Positions 1 to 6,032 of a stretch of 6,032 nucleotides of DNA are shown piece after piece (within the stretch, counting starts at the first letter, position 1; every line of letters starts with the position of its first letter). The DNA is taken from contig CAJKJS010000096.1 of the NCBI GenBank assembly GCA_905200265.1, forward strand, positions 1 to 6,032, written 5' to 3'. The position numbers and the translations under genes are program-made. Under the pieces are notes generated by a model. The model saw only the letters and a program-made list of their open reading frames with translations, was not told the DNA's origin and did not search any database. Origin of the DNA: an uncultured Oscillospiraceae bacterium. GTDB lineage: Bacteria; Bacillota; Clostridia; Oscillospirales; Acutalibacteraceae.

Positions 1-145
1 ACGGGGCTTCCCCTAAACTGTTTTTCTGTGTCTACTTTCGCTTGACAAGTGCATCTGGAAAACCAGAGCCGGTTTTTTATTCATCTGCAACGGCTGCCGT
101 CATGGCAAAGTATTTTTTATTCGAAATCATGATGACAGGAACCGG
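1..145. other. non-coding tail with short hairpins; no convincing gene
   Basis: This stretch follows the second ABC gene's stop. It contains GGGG-CTT-CCCC at 3-13, which could be part of a terminator cut by the edge. A TCTGG-AAAA-CCAGA hairpin lies at 54-67, overlapping an alternative AAAACC/GGTTTT pairing (59-64 with 71-76). A near palindrome ACGGCTGCCGT is at 90-100. TTTTTTATTC occurs twice, at 73-82 and 113-122. On the plus strand the 54-76 hairpins are followed by a T-run, so this could terminate a convergent plus-strand gene ending left of or near position 45. No strong terminator for the ABC operon is visible here. Confidence 0.4.
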
Positions 146-2038
146 TCAGGATTCACACCCATGTTTCGCCGTATTTTTCTGGGCATAATATTGGGCCTGG
201 GCATTCCACAGGGTGGCATAAAGCCCCTCTTTTTCTTCCAATAGCCGCTGGTGGGTTCCCTGTTGCACCACGGCCCCCTCATCGAACACCACAATCTCAT
301 CACAGAATTGGCAGGAAGACAACCGGTGGCTGATATACACCGCCGTGCGGTCCCCGGCAATTTCGTCAAAATGGCTGTAAATATCGGCTTCGGCGATGGG
401 GTCCAGCGCCGCCGTGGGTTCATCCAGAATGATAAAAGGCGCGTCTTTATACAGAGCCCGGGCAATCGCAATCTTCTGAGCTTCCCCGCCGGAGACATCG
501 ACCCCTTCTTTATCGAGGTTTTTATATAGGTGCGTGTCCAGTCCTTTCATAAACCGATTTTCATCGAGTCCGGCTTTTTGCAAGCACTCGTGCACCTTTT
601 GCCGGTCGTATACGGCACTTCCCGCTACGTTTTCCCCCAAAGGCAGCGCCAATAGTTTAAAATCCTGAAACACCACGGAAAACAGCGCCGTATAATCTTC
701 GTACCGGTATTTGCGAATATCAATACCATTTAACAAAATCTGGCCCTCGGTGGGGTCATAGAGCCGGCAAAGGAGTTTAATAAATGTTGTTTTGCCACTA
801 CCGTTTCGGCCCACTACCGCCAGACGGCTGCCCACCCGGAATTTTAAGTTTACATCCCGCAGGACCCATTCCTCTCTATCCGGATACTGGAACGACACAT
901 GCCGCAGTTCCACTTCATACTGCCGGTCGGACCGTTTTTCGGTGGTCAGACTGCCCCGGTACAGCGTATTGGGCACATCCAAAAACGCGAAGCTGTCCTG
1001 TAAGAAGCTCCCGTTAAAGAGGATCAGGCCCATCTGCCCTAATAGTCCGGCTACACCCAGAAAAAGCTGGGTAATCGCCCCAATATACTGGGTAACCGAG
1101 CCCACACCGAAGGCGCCGCCCCAGGCTTTTAAACACACAAACAGATAGCTAACTGCTGTGAGCACCACGGTTAAGCAGGAAGCCAGCGCCATCCATAACC
1201 CGATGGGGCCTCTGGCCCATTTCGCAATCTGAGAACCGGGGCAAAAGATTTTTTCCCGCTCCATATACACCCGGCACACATTTTCCTGCTGGCTATACAT
1301 GCGCAAATCCAGAGCCCGGTTGCGTTCCCGTGCCATAAATCCGTAAAACGAAAAGAGCCGGTTACCAAGCCGCGCTTCCTCGGCATAGCGGGGCCAGTAC
1401 TGGTTCCCCCGGTACCGGCATACCGACGCTAGTACAGCCACCACCAATAATAATAGCAAAATCCACCCGGCATACATGGGATGATTGAGAAACGCCATCG
1501 GATTCCCTTCCGGCACTTTGGAAGTAAATAAGCTAACCGAAAGACCTATGCCCCCCACAATCTGTAAAATGGCCGTCACGGTAGGTTCAAAATGCTCCCG
1601 GGTACGGGCAAGGCCCCACCCTGACCAGTTTTCATTTTGACACATTTGGGAATATAAGTCGTGCACATACGCCCGATCCAGCTGGGGATAGTCGAGTTCC
1701 AGCATTTTGTCCATGTAAATGCGGTCATCCACCCGTTTGGCCCGGTCGTTTTGGTAATTGACCCAGCGGGTTAGCAGCGCTTCTGTTAGTTGCAAAAGTG
1801 CCTGCGTTCCCAAAATAAGGCACACCCAGAAAAACAGGGCATCCGGCGACCGCCGCCCGGCTAGTTCATTGATTAGCTGGGCCGACAGCCAAATGGTCAC
1901 ATAGGGGCTGGCTGCTTTGACCACCGCACGAAAAAATTGCGACACAAATACTCCGGGGCACAAGACGCCCCAAATTTTCCAGGCCCGTATGAGCATATGC
2001 AGGCTTTTTCTCATCGGCACTTTATTGTTCGTTTCCAT
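146..2038 (-). CDS. ABC exporter half-transporter, second subunit
   Basis: A 630-residue partner of the preceding ABC protein with the same architecture. Hydrophobic segments lie near residues 26-52, 66-90, 154-172, 190-208, 278-304 and 308-342. A polar loop at about 172-188 between the third and fourth segments contains KVPEGNP. The ATPase domain (about 375-615) has Walker A GRNGSGKTT (410-418), Q-loop Q458, signature VSGGE (515-519, a mild variant of LSGGQ), Walker B FIILDEP with D539 and catalytic E540, D-loop AALD and H571. Both subunits keep the catalytic residues, so this is not an obviously degenerate-site heterodimer. Translation starts at METNNK, overlapping the first ABC gene by 17 nt and pointing to coupled synthesis. 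The C-terminal tail YYAQKNTAKHGCES is hydrophilic. It probably forms a heterodimeric exporter with the first subunit; the substrate is not predictable. Confidence 0.93.
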   Translation of the reverse strand: METNNKVPMRKSLHMLIRAWKIWGVLCPGVFVSQFFRAVVKAASPYVTIWLSAQLINELAGRRSPDALFFWVCLILGTQALLQLTEALLTRWVNYQNDRAKRVDDRIYMDKMLELDYPQLDRAYVHDLYSQMCQNENWSGWGLARTREHFEPTVTAILQIVGGIGLSVSLFTSKVPEGNPMAFLNHPMYAGWILLLLLVVAVLASVCRYRGNQYWPRYAEEARLGNRLFSFYGFMARERNRALDLRMYSQQENVCRVYMEREKIFCPGSQIAKWARGPIGLWMALASCLTVVLTAVSYLFVCLKAWGGAFGVGSVTQYIGAITQLFLGVAGLLGQMGLILFNGSFLQDSFAFLDVPNTLYRGSLTTEKRSDRQYEVELRHVSFQYPDREEWVLRDVNLKFRVGSRLAVVGRNGSGKTTFIKLLCRLYDPTEGQILLNGIDIRKYRYEDYTALFSVVFQDFKLLALPLGENVAGSAVYDRQKVHECLQKAGLDENRFMKGLDTHLYKNLDKEGVDVSGGEAQKIAIARALYKDAPFIILDEPTAALDPIAEADIYSHFDEIAGDRTAVYISHRLSSCQFCDEIVVFDEGAVVQQGTHQRLLEEKEGLYATLWNAQAQYYAQKNTAKHGCES

Positions 2039-3851
2039 TTTCGTCCCCTCCTTCCCGGTAGTAGTGGCTTTGCACCTCGAACAACGCCGCATATCGCCCG
2101 TTTTGCGCCATCAGGCTATCGTGTGTGCCTTCTTCGGCAATGCGTCCGTCTTCCAAAAACAAAATGCGGTCACAAAACCGGGTGGAGGCTAGCCGGTGAG
2201 AAATAAACAGCGATGTTTTCCCTTTGGTCATGGTATGGTATTTGACATACAGATCGTTTTCCGCGATGGGATCGAGCGCCGCCGTGGGTTCATCCAGCGC
2301 CAAAATGGCCCCGTCTTTATACAAAGCCCTCGCTAGCATCAGGAGCTGCATCTGCCCACCGGACAAATCCACACCGTCTTCAAAAACTTCCCGGCCAATA
2401 CAGGTAGCAAGCCCGTTTGGCAGCGACTTTATCTTTTCGGCAAGCCCTGCCTGGGACAGGCACCGCCACACTTTTTCTTCGTCAATATTATCCACCTGCT
2501 GGGCTACATTGACGGCCACACTGGCTTCCAGCACCGAATAGTCCTGGAATACCGCCGAAAACAGTGCATAGTAGGCGCGGCGGTCAAATTGCCTTATATC
2601 CTGGCCGTTTAGCAGCACCTGTCCTTTTGTAGGGTCCAAAAAGCCGCAGATCAATTTGACCAGGGTGGTTTTACCTGCCCCATTTAATCCCACCATCGCC
2701 AGTTTTTCTCCGGGATGAAGGGTCAGATTGACATCGTGAATGGTATCCTTTTTCGCTTCCGGATACCGAAAGCTCACATGGGAAAGGCGAATTTCATACC
2801 CATTTTTACTGGGGGGCGGAACCGGTTTGCCCGATGCAAATTGGAAAGGCTCCGGCCATTCCAAAAATTCCCTCATAGTGGAAAGATCCAGGCTTTCCCG
2901 GTGCAAAAGCGTAAATTGTTCCAAAATACCGGTCACCCACTGGCTAAACCCGCTGGCTACGGAAAAATACAGCAAAAATTGGGAAGCCAGTAGTCCCTGT
3001 GTGAGCACCAGGTGCAGCAGGTACGCATAGGCGACGCCATTGCGCAGCAATGTAAGCACGAGTTCGCCCCCCGACGCTAGTAGGTAACGGCTTTCCCGCT
3101 TCTTCAGGAAACCCTCATACAACCGTAGGGTGCTTTGCCACACATCTTGCAGCCACCCTTGTAGCCCAAACAGGCGAATATCTTTGGCATAGGTCCGGTC
3201 GGTAGCAATCGAGCGAATGTACGACATTTTTTCTCCATACGCGGCTTCTTCCTCCCGATGTTGGTATCCCCATTGGCCCAATCGCTTTTGCAGCAGGTAT
3301 CCCGCCAGCGTAGTACCTACAATCACGACCATGAGCCAGATTTCCAGCCCCGATAAAAGCAGCAGGTAAACGACAAAGCCAAAAATATTCGTTAGCGTGT
3401 CTGTCCAGGTCGTCCAGATATGTTCCGCGGGATGGGCGTTGTCGCAACAGATTTCAGAGCTTTTGTTTTCTAACTGAATAAACCCGGTTTGAAGCGTATT
3501 GCAATAAGATGTGCCGGCGTTTTTATCCCCGATCTGTTTTAGTAATCCCATCCGCACCCCCAAACGGCCAAACAGCGTATTTTGGTCGATATACGTTTTC
3601 AGTCCGCTGCATAGGAGTAAACTCAAACTAAAGAAAAGAATGGTCGTAAGCAGCTGGGATAACGGGGCCCTGGTTTCTACTTTTTCCAAAATAGCCGGTG
3701 CAATCAGCATTTCAATCACCGTCGTCCCCGCCGATGCAGCAGCCAGCAGCACGCACACAACCGGCACGCTTTTATAGCTCTTGTAGGCTTGCCGAAGCAT
3801 AAACCCAGTGTTCTGCCACAGATTATAGCGAGGTTTTTCGCTTTTTTTCAT
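2022..3851 (-). CDS. ABC exporter half-transporter, first subunit
   Basis: A 609-residue fused membrane and ATPase subunit of the exporter type. The N-terminal half (to about residue 320) contains hydrophobic segments near 29-54, 65-85, 152-168, 170-188, 257-283 and 285-310, consistent with six membrane helices. The ATPase domain (about 353-590) has Walker A GLNGAGKTT (388-396), Q-loop Q436, signature LSGGQ (496-500), Walker B AILALDEP with D520 and catalytic E521, D-loop AALD and H-loop H552, so it should hydrolyse ATP. There is no peptidase or substrate-binding domain. AAGGAGG at 3860-3866 lies 8 nt before the ATG. The next ABC gene starts inside its last codons, suggesting a 1:1 heterodimer. 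The cargo is unknown; peptides, lipids or drugs are all handled by this superfamily. The kinase and LytTR regulator next door suggest regulated export. Confidence 0.93.
   Translation of the reverse strand: MKKSEKPRYNLWQNTGFMLRQAYKSYKSVPVVCVLLAAASAGTTVIEMLIAPAILEKVETRAPLSQLLTTILFFSLSLLLCSGLKTYIDQNTLFGRLGVRMGLLKQIGDKNAGTSYCNTLQTGFIQLENKSSEICCDNAHPAEHIWTTWTDTLTNIFGFVVYLLLLSGLEIWLMVVIVGTTLAGYLLQKRLGQWGYQHREEEAAYGEKMSYIRSIATDRTYAKDIRLFGLQGWLQDVWQSTLRLYEGFLKKRESRYLLASGGELVLTLLRNGVAYAYLLHLVLTQGLLASQFLLYFSVASGFSQWVTGILEQFTLLHRESLDLSTMREFLEWPEPFQFASGKPVPPPSKNGYEIRLSHVSFRYPEAKKDTIHDVNLTLHPGEKLAMVGLNGAGKTTLVKLICGFLDPTKGQVLLNGQDIRQFDRRAYYALFSAVFQDYSVLEASVAVNVAQQVDNIDEEKVWRCLSQAGLAEKIKSLPNGLATCIGREVFEDGVDLSGGQMQLLMLARALYKDGAILALDEPTAALDPIAENDLYVKYHTMTKGKTSLFISHRLASTRFCDRILFLEDGRIAEEGTHDSLMAQNGRYAALFEVQSHYYREGGDENGNEQ
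2047..2053 (-). promoter_or_regulatory. ribosome binding site that fixes the second ABC gene start
   Basis: AAGGAGG on the minus strand lies 8 nt upstream of the ATG at 2036-2038, within the last codons of the first ABC gene. It decides the start of the second ABC gene in favour of METNNK over an in-frame ATG 54 nt earlier (2090-2092), whose extra 18 residues are the out-of-frame reading of the first gene's end. Confidence 0.85.
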
Positions 3852-3876
3852 GATGTAAGCCTCCTTTTATGCTCCT

Positions 3877-3907
3877 AGCCTACCACAAAAAAGAACCCCG
3901 GTTACAA
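3877..3907 (-). promoter_or_regulatory. weak candidate promoter for the ABC operon
   Basis: A poor -35-like TTGTAA (3907-3902) is followed after 19 bp by TAGGCT (3882-3877), preceded by an extended -10 TGG (3885-3883). Transcription would start near 3870, just before the Shine-Dalgarno AAGGAGG at 3866-3860. The -10 match is weak and the spacer long. Long spacers and weak -35 boxes are known for activator-dependent agr-type promoters, and the direct repeat lies just upstream, but this is a tentative call. The elements overlap the terminator hairpin. Confidence 0.2.
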
Positions 3908-3914
3908 ACCGGGG
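3887..3914 (-). terminator. Rho-independent terminator after the kinase gene
   Basis: Read on the minus strand, CCCCGGTT and AACCGGGG form a perfect 8-bp stem (3914-3907 with 3903-3896) around a 3-nt TGT loop. It is followed directly by TTCTTTTTT (3895-3887). This is a textbook intrinsic terminator and should end the regulator-kinase transcript 35 nt after the kinase stop codon. No T-run follows the stem on the plus strand, so it acts in one direction only. It sits only 45 nt before the start codon of the first ABC gene, so the exporter genes need either their own promoter overlapping this element or read-through. Confidence 0.85.
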
Positions 3915-3941
3915 GACGAATCGCTTCTTTTGGGGGACGAA
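3911..3941 (-). promoter_or_regulatory. 10-bp direct repeat, candidate LytTR binding site
   Basis: On the minus strand the sequence TTCGTCCCCC occurs twice, at 3941-3932 and 3920-3911. The starts are 21 bp apart, with 11 bp between copies. LytTR regulators such as AgrA recognise two direct repeats of roughly 9 bp separated by about 12-13 bp, so the geometry fits. The base match to the described consensus, (T/A)(A/C)(C/A)GTTN(A/G)(T/G), is only partial and rests mainly on the CGT core. The site lies between the kinase stop codon and the first ABC gene, and its second copy runs into the left arm of the terminator stem. Assigning it to the regulator encoded here is inference. Confidence 0.5.
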
Positions 3942-3948
3942 ATACATC

Positions 3949-4611
3949 TTACTCCTGGGGCAACAAAATCTCAGTGGTAAATGCGCCCTCTTCACTATTG
4001 CGGCTAATATACCCTTCCAGCTTTTCCACAATGCTGTCTATACGCAAAAGGCCCAGCCCGTGCCCTTCCCCTTTGTGGGATAGGAACCGTTTGCCCACTT
4101 TGGGCATTTTTCCTGTGGCCGTCAGATTGGTAAACGACACATATAGCTGTGTTCCTTTCATGTCCATGTATACCCGGATCATCCGCTTGTCTTCCGGCAA
4201 GGCCAGGCTGGCTTCCATGGCGTTATCAAACAGATTGCCCAAGATTACGCACAAATCCAGTTCCGACATACGCAGCTGAACGGGAATATGGGCATCGATT
4301 TGCACCGGAATATGTTGGGCCTTGGCGAGCGATATTTTACTGTTTAAAATTGCATCGGCCATGGCATTTCCTGTTTTTATCACCGTATCGACGGTACGCA
4401 GGTCGGTATCCAGTTCATCCAGGTATGCTTGCAACGCCTCAAGGTCGCCGTTTGCCGCCAGTACTTTCATCATTTGGATATGGTTGCGGTAATCGTGCCG
4501 CCACCCACGCATTTGCCGGTACATATTTTCCACTTCCCGGTAATGGGTGTCCAGTAGCTCCCGCTGGTATTCGGCCACTTGCCGGTCAATTTTTTTCCGA
4601 AAGGCCCCCAT
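3949..4611 (-). CDS. short GHKL sensor histidine kinase without membrane domain
   Basis: A 220-residue histidine kinase core of the AgrC-like GHKL group, the probable partner of the LytTR regulator just upstream. Residues 1-38 are charged and probably a coiled coil. The phospho-acceptor is H39 in the H-box WRHDYRNHIQ. The ATPase domain has the N-box ILGNLFDNAMEA (123-134, with N126 and N130) and the G-box GEGHGLGL (181-188). Relatives usually carry several N-terminal membrane segments or another sensor; none is present, so the protein should be cytoplasmic. The shortness looks native: the ATG at 4609-4611 is 6 nt after the regulator's stop, and a GGAG at 4621-4624 within the regulator's last codons serves as the Shine-Dalgarno, with 9 nt spacing. 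There is thus no room for a lost N-terminus. It may sense a cytoplasmic cue or act with another protein. Confidence 0.9.
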   Translation of the reverse strand: MGAFRKKIDRQVAEYQRELLDTHYREVENMYRQMRGWRHDYRNHIQMMKVLAANGDLEALQAYLDELDTDLRTVDTVIKTGNAMADAILNSKISLAKAQHIPVQIDAHIPVQLRMSELDLCVILGNLFDNAMEASLALPEDKRMIRVYMDMKGTQLYVSFTNLTATGKMPKVGKRFLSHKGEGHGLGLLRIDSIVEKLEGYISRNSEEGAFTTEILLPQE

Positions 4612-4617
4612 TTTTGT

Positions 4618-5316
4618 TCACTCCATTTCGATCACGGCGCGGTTCAGCTTTTCATATAGGCCTCGGGGTAAGGGAAGCCGGGTTTGATCGGTAAGTATCA
4701 CGTCGGTTTTTGCTATGCGGCTGATCGCATACAGATTCACAATCACCGAACGACCCAACCGGAAAAATCGTTCATCGAGTTTTTGTTCCATATCCCGCAA
4801 CGTCTTTTTGACGGTGTAGGATTCCTTTGCATGCACGGTTACATAATTGCCCCGCACTTCGATATAGCGAATCTGTCGGACGGGCACTCGCACCATTTCG
4901 CCTCCGGCTTCTAAGAACAGCACCTGTTCATTTTTTTGTAAATTTCGCACGGCCCGCTCCAGCACGTCTTCAAATTTGACGGGGTTCACCGGTTTCACTA
5001 AATAATGCAGTGCGGCTACTTCGTACCCTTCAGCAATGTAATCGGTATACCCGGTGACAAAAATGATCTGCACCGTATCATTTTCCTTGCGAATACGCCG
5101 GGCCATGGTTACCCCGTCCATATCCCCCATTTCAATATCGAGAATCAGCATAGCAAAATCTTTTTCGTCGGCATATTGGAACAGAAAACTTTCGGCAGAA
5201 GGAAAAAACGACACCTGCACGGCCCGGCCGGTTTTGGCAGCCCACTCCCGAATGAGTGTGCCCAAATACGCCCGATCGGTTTCGCAATCTTCACATACAG
5301 CGATTTTATAGGCCAT
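4618..5316 (-). CDS. LytTR-family response regulator transcription factor
   Basis: A 232-residue two-component response regulator of the AgrA/LytR type. The N-terminal receiver domain (residues 1 to about 120) has the acidic pair E9-D10, the phospho-acceptor D60 in LILDIEM, T88 in IIFVTGY, and K108-P109 in HYLVKPV. The C-terminal half (about 132-230) is a LytTR DNA-binding domain, recognisable from VRQIRYIEVRGNYVTVHAKE, the dimer-like segment FFRLGRSVIVNL (184-195), and the terminal LPLPRGLYEKLN. Family members bind pairs of short direct repeats spaced about two helical turns apart near target promoters. The start is supported by AAAGGAG at 5325-5331, 8 nt upstream of the ATG. The histidine kinase gene begins 6 nt after its stop, so the two are almost certainly cognate and translationally coupled. 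No autoregulatory repeat was seen in the 36-nt gap before it. A likely target is the repeat at 3911-3941. Confidence 0.95.
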   Translation of the reverse strand: MAYKIAVCEDCETDRAYLGTLIREWAAKTGRAVQVSFFPSAESFLFQYADEKDFAMLILDIEMGDMDGVTMARRIRKENDTVQIIFVTGYTDYIAEGYEVAALHYLVKPVNPVKFEDVLERAVRNLQKNEQVLFLEAGGEMVRVPVRQIRYIEVRGNYVTVHAKESYTVKKTLRDMEQKLDERFFRLGRSVIVNLYAISRIAKTDVILTDQTRLPLPRGLYEKLNRAVIEME

Positions 5317-5352
5317 GGTGCTTTCTCCTTTCCTCTTTTTTACAGGGCTTTC

Positions 5353-5862
5353 TCAATAGGCGGCCGTTTTCTGATGATCGAGCGGCACAAACCGGTATAA
5401 CCGGCACGACGGCTCCTCTTCGCCCCAGCAGTTCACCGGCGGCTCTTTGGTTTCGCAAAAACCGCAGGATGTGTGCAGCCGGATAGATGGCATATTGTTC
5501 CGGTGGATCGTGCAGGTCACCTGGGTCATCCCTTTTTCCTGTAAAAAGGCTAGGGTGTGATGCAGCAGGATTTTGCCGTATCCCTTTTGCCGGCAGGCGG
5601 GCCGGGTTTCCACGGCTTCTAAAAACCAGTGGCCTTTTTCCATTTCAATGGCTCTCAGGCCGCTTACCCACGCGCCTTCCTGTTCTTCTACGAGCACCAG
5701 CTGCCCTTCATGCGTTAAAAAATCCGCCAAAAACTCCGTGTATGCGGTTTTCATGGCTTCATCCGTTTCAAAATTCGGCCGCAAATCCTGCATGGATTCC
5801 TCATAAAGAGCAAACAGCCTCTCCACTGTTTTGGCACCCGCTTCTGTCACCATTTTTAGCAT
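5353..5862 (-). CDS. GNAT-family N-acetyltransferase
   Basis: Predicted cytoplasmic acetyltransferase of 169 residues that would transfer an acetyl group from acetyl-CoA to an unknown amine. The acetyl-CoA pyrophosphate-binding motif A is visible as VETRPACRQKGYGKILL at about residues 84-100, with the R/Q-x-x-G-x-G core at R91-G96. It is followed by a motif-B-like segment with N122/N123 and SIRLHTSCGF (residues 126-135), the usual end of the GNAT fold. The length is normal for a single-domain GNAT. The ATG at 5860-5862 is chosen because a GAGG sits 8 nt upstream; an in-frame ATG three codons later (5851-5853) is possible but less well spaced. The gene lies 10 nt after the preceding gene and 36 nt before the response regulator, so it is probably co-transcribed with the two-component genes. 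The substrate cannot be predicted; small-molecule, antibiotic or protein acetylation are all possible. Confidence 0.88.
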   Translation of the reverse strand: MLKMVTEAGAKTVERLFALYEESMQDLRPNFETDEAMKTAYTEFLADFLTHEGQLVLVEEQEGAWVSGLRAIEMEKGHWFLEAVETRPACRQKGYGKILLHHTLAFLQEKGMTQVTCTIHRNNMPSIRLHTSCGFCETKEPPVNCWGEEEPSCRLYRFVPLDHQKTAAY

Positions 5863-5872
5863 ATCCGTTTCC

Positions 5873-6032
5873 TCATTCTTCTATGGGCCAAGCAGGACGT
5901 TCCCGCAGCCGTCTGTCAATCTCTTGCAGCCAAGCACGGGCGCTTTCCCAATCCTCCCGTTCCACGACCTGACACAGGCTATTTTCCTTCCATTTGATAT
6001 CCATACTCCAAAAGGCGCGGATCATCGCAACA
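5873..6032 (-). CDS. 3' end of an unrecognised gene, cut by the right window edge
   Basis: An open minus-strand frame enters from the right edge and ends at a TGA at 5873-5875, leaving 52 visible codons. I do not recognise the protein. The visible C-terminus is Trp-rich (five Trp in 52 residues) and strongly charged, includes the stretch EDWESARAWLQEIDRRLRER, which looks helical, and ends in PAWPIEE. An internal ATG at 6023-6025 could start a protein of about 50 residues, but no Shine-Dalgarno sequence is visible before it within the window, so a truncated longer gene is more likely. Its stop codon overlaps the Shine-Dalgarno of the acetyltransferase gene that starts 10 nt further on, which suggests a shared transcript and coupled translation. 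No function is proposed. Confidence 0.6.
   Translation of the reverse strand, partial: VAMIRAFWSMDIKWKENSLCQVVEREDWESARAWLQEIDRRLRERPAWPIEE

Noticed and set aside
3..13. GGGG-CTT-CCCC hairpin as the terminator of the ABC operon
   Set aside because: The stem is only 4 bp and the window ends before any minus-strand T-run could be seen, so it cannot be called.
42..70. TTGACA at 42-47 as a plus-strand promoter -35 box
   Set aside because: No -10-like hexamer occurs at 16-19 bp spacing (the region reads AGAGCC/GAGCCG), and no plus-strand gene follows.
13..130. Two minus-strand mini-ORFs after the ABC operon: 77-130 (17 aa, MISNKKYFAMTAAVADE) and 13-84 (23 aa), considered as possible cargo or signal peptides
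   Set aside because: Neither has a Shine-Dalgarno sequence, they overlap each other in different frames, and they show no leader or Gly-Gly processing motif. Chance ORFs are the simpler reading.
2039..2092. N-terminal extension of the second ABC gene to the ATG at 2090-2092
   Set aside because: The extra 18 codons lie wholly inside the first ABC gene, give a non-conserved Cys/Arg/Lys-rich peptide, and the strong Shine-Dalgarno at 2047-2053 points to the ATG at 2036-2038.
4149..4694. Plus-strand open frame of 181 codons opposite the kinase gene
   Set aside because: It is antisense across the kinase and the end of the regulator, with low-complexity Pro/Arg/Cys-rich translation and no recognisable motif.
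5317..5352. Separate promoter for the response regulator in the 36-nt gap after the acetyltransferase gene
   Set aside because: TGTAAA could be a -10, but there is no acceptable -35 at the right distance and no direct repeat like that at 3911-3941; co-transcription is simpler.
5487..5972. Long plus-strand open frame of 161 codons opposite the acetyltransferase gene
   Set aside because: It is antisense to a gene with clear GNAT motifs, its composition (Ser, Pro, Arg rich, no domain) is typical of a shadow frame, and no ribosome binding site was noted.

Overview
The window (about half G+C) carries genes on the minus strand only, so transcription runs from right to left. Every clear gene start is preceded by a purine-rich Shine-Dalgarno sequence 8-9 nt away, several being a full AAGGAGG. 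This, the GHKL/LytTR two-component pair and the paired ABC exporter genes suggest a Firmicute, probably of the class Clostridia. That assignment is inferred from gene style; there is no rRNA or other marker here.

In order of transcription the window holds: (1) the 3' end of an unrecognised gene cut by the right edge (5873-6032); (2) a GNAT-family N-acetyltransferase (5353-5862); (3) a LytTR-type response regulator (4618-5316); (4) a short GHKL histidine kinase with no membrane sensor (3949-4611); (5) an intergenic regulatory stretch (3852-3948) with a 10-bp direct repeat at 21-bp period and a strong intrinsic terminator; (6) two full-length ABC exporter half-transporters (2022-3851 and 146-2038) overlapping by 17 nt; (7) a non-coding tail (1-145) with short hairpins and no convincing gene.

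Genes 1-4 are separated by 10, 36 and 6 nt and probably form one transcript that ends at the terminator at 3887-3914. The two ABC genes form a second unit. Each encodes one membrane domain plus one ATPase with all catalytic motifs, so they most likely assemble as a heterodimeric exporter. The cargo cannot be read from the sequence: there is no peptidase domain, no recognisable precursor peptide and no modification enzyme beyond the GNAT protein, whose link to the exporter is unproven.

The most interesting signal is the gap between the two units. Its direct repeat has the two-helical-turn spacing of LytTR binding sites and lies immediately upstream of the ABC genes, while one repeat copy shares bases with the stem of the upstream operon's terminator. 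The working model is that the LytTR regulator controls the exporter genes from this site. The model is inference; the repeat and hairpin are directly visible.
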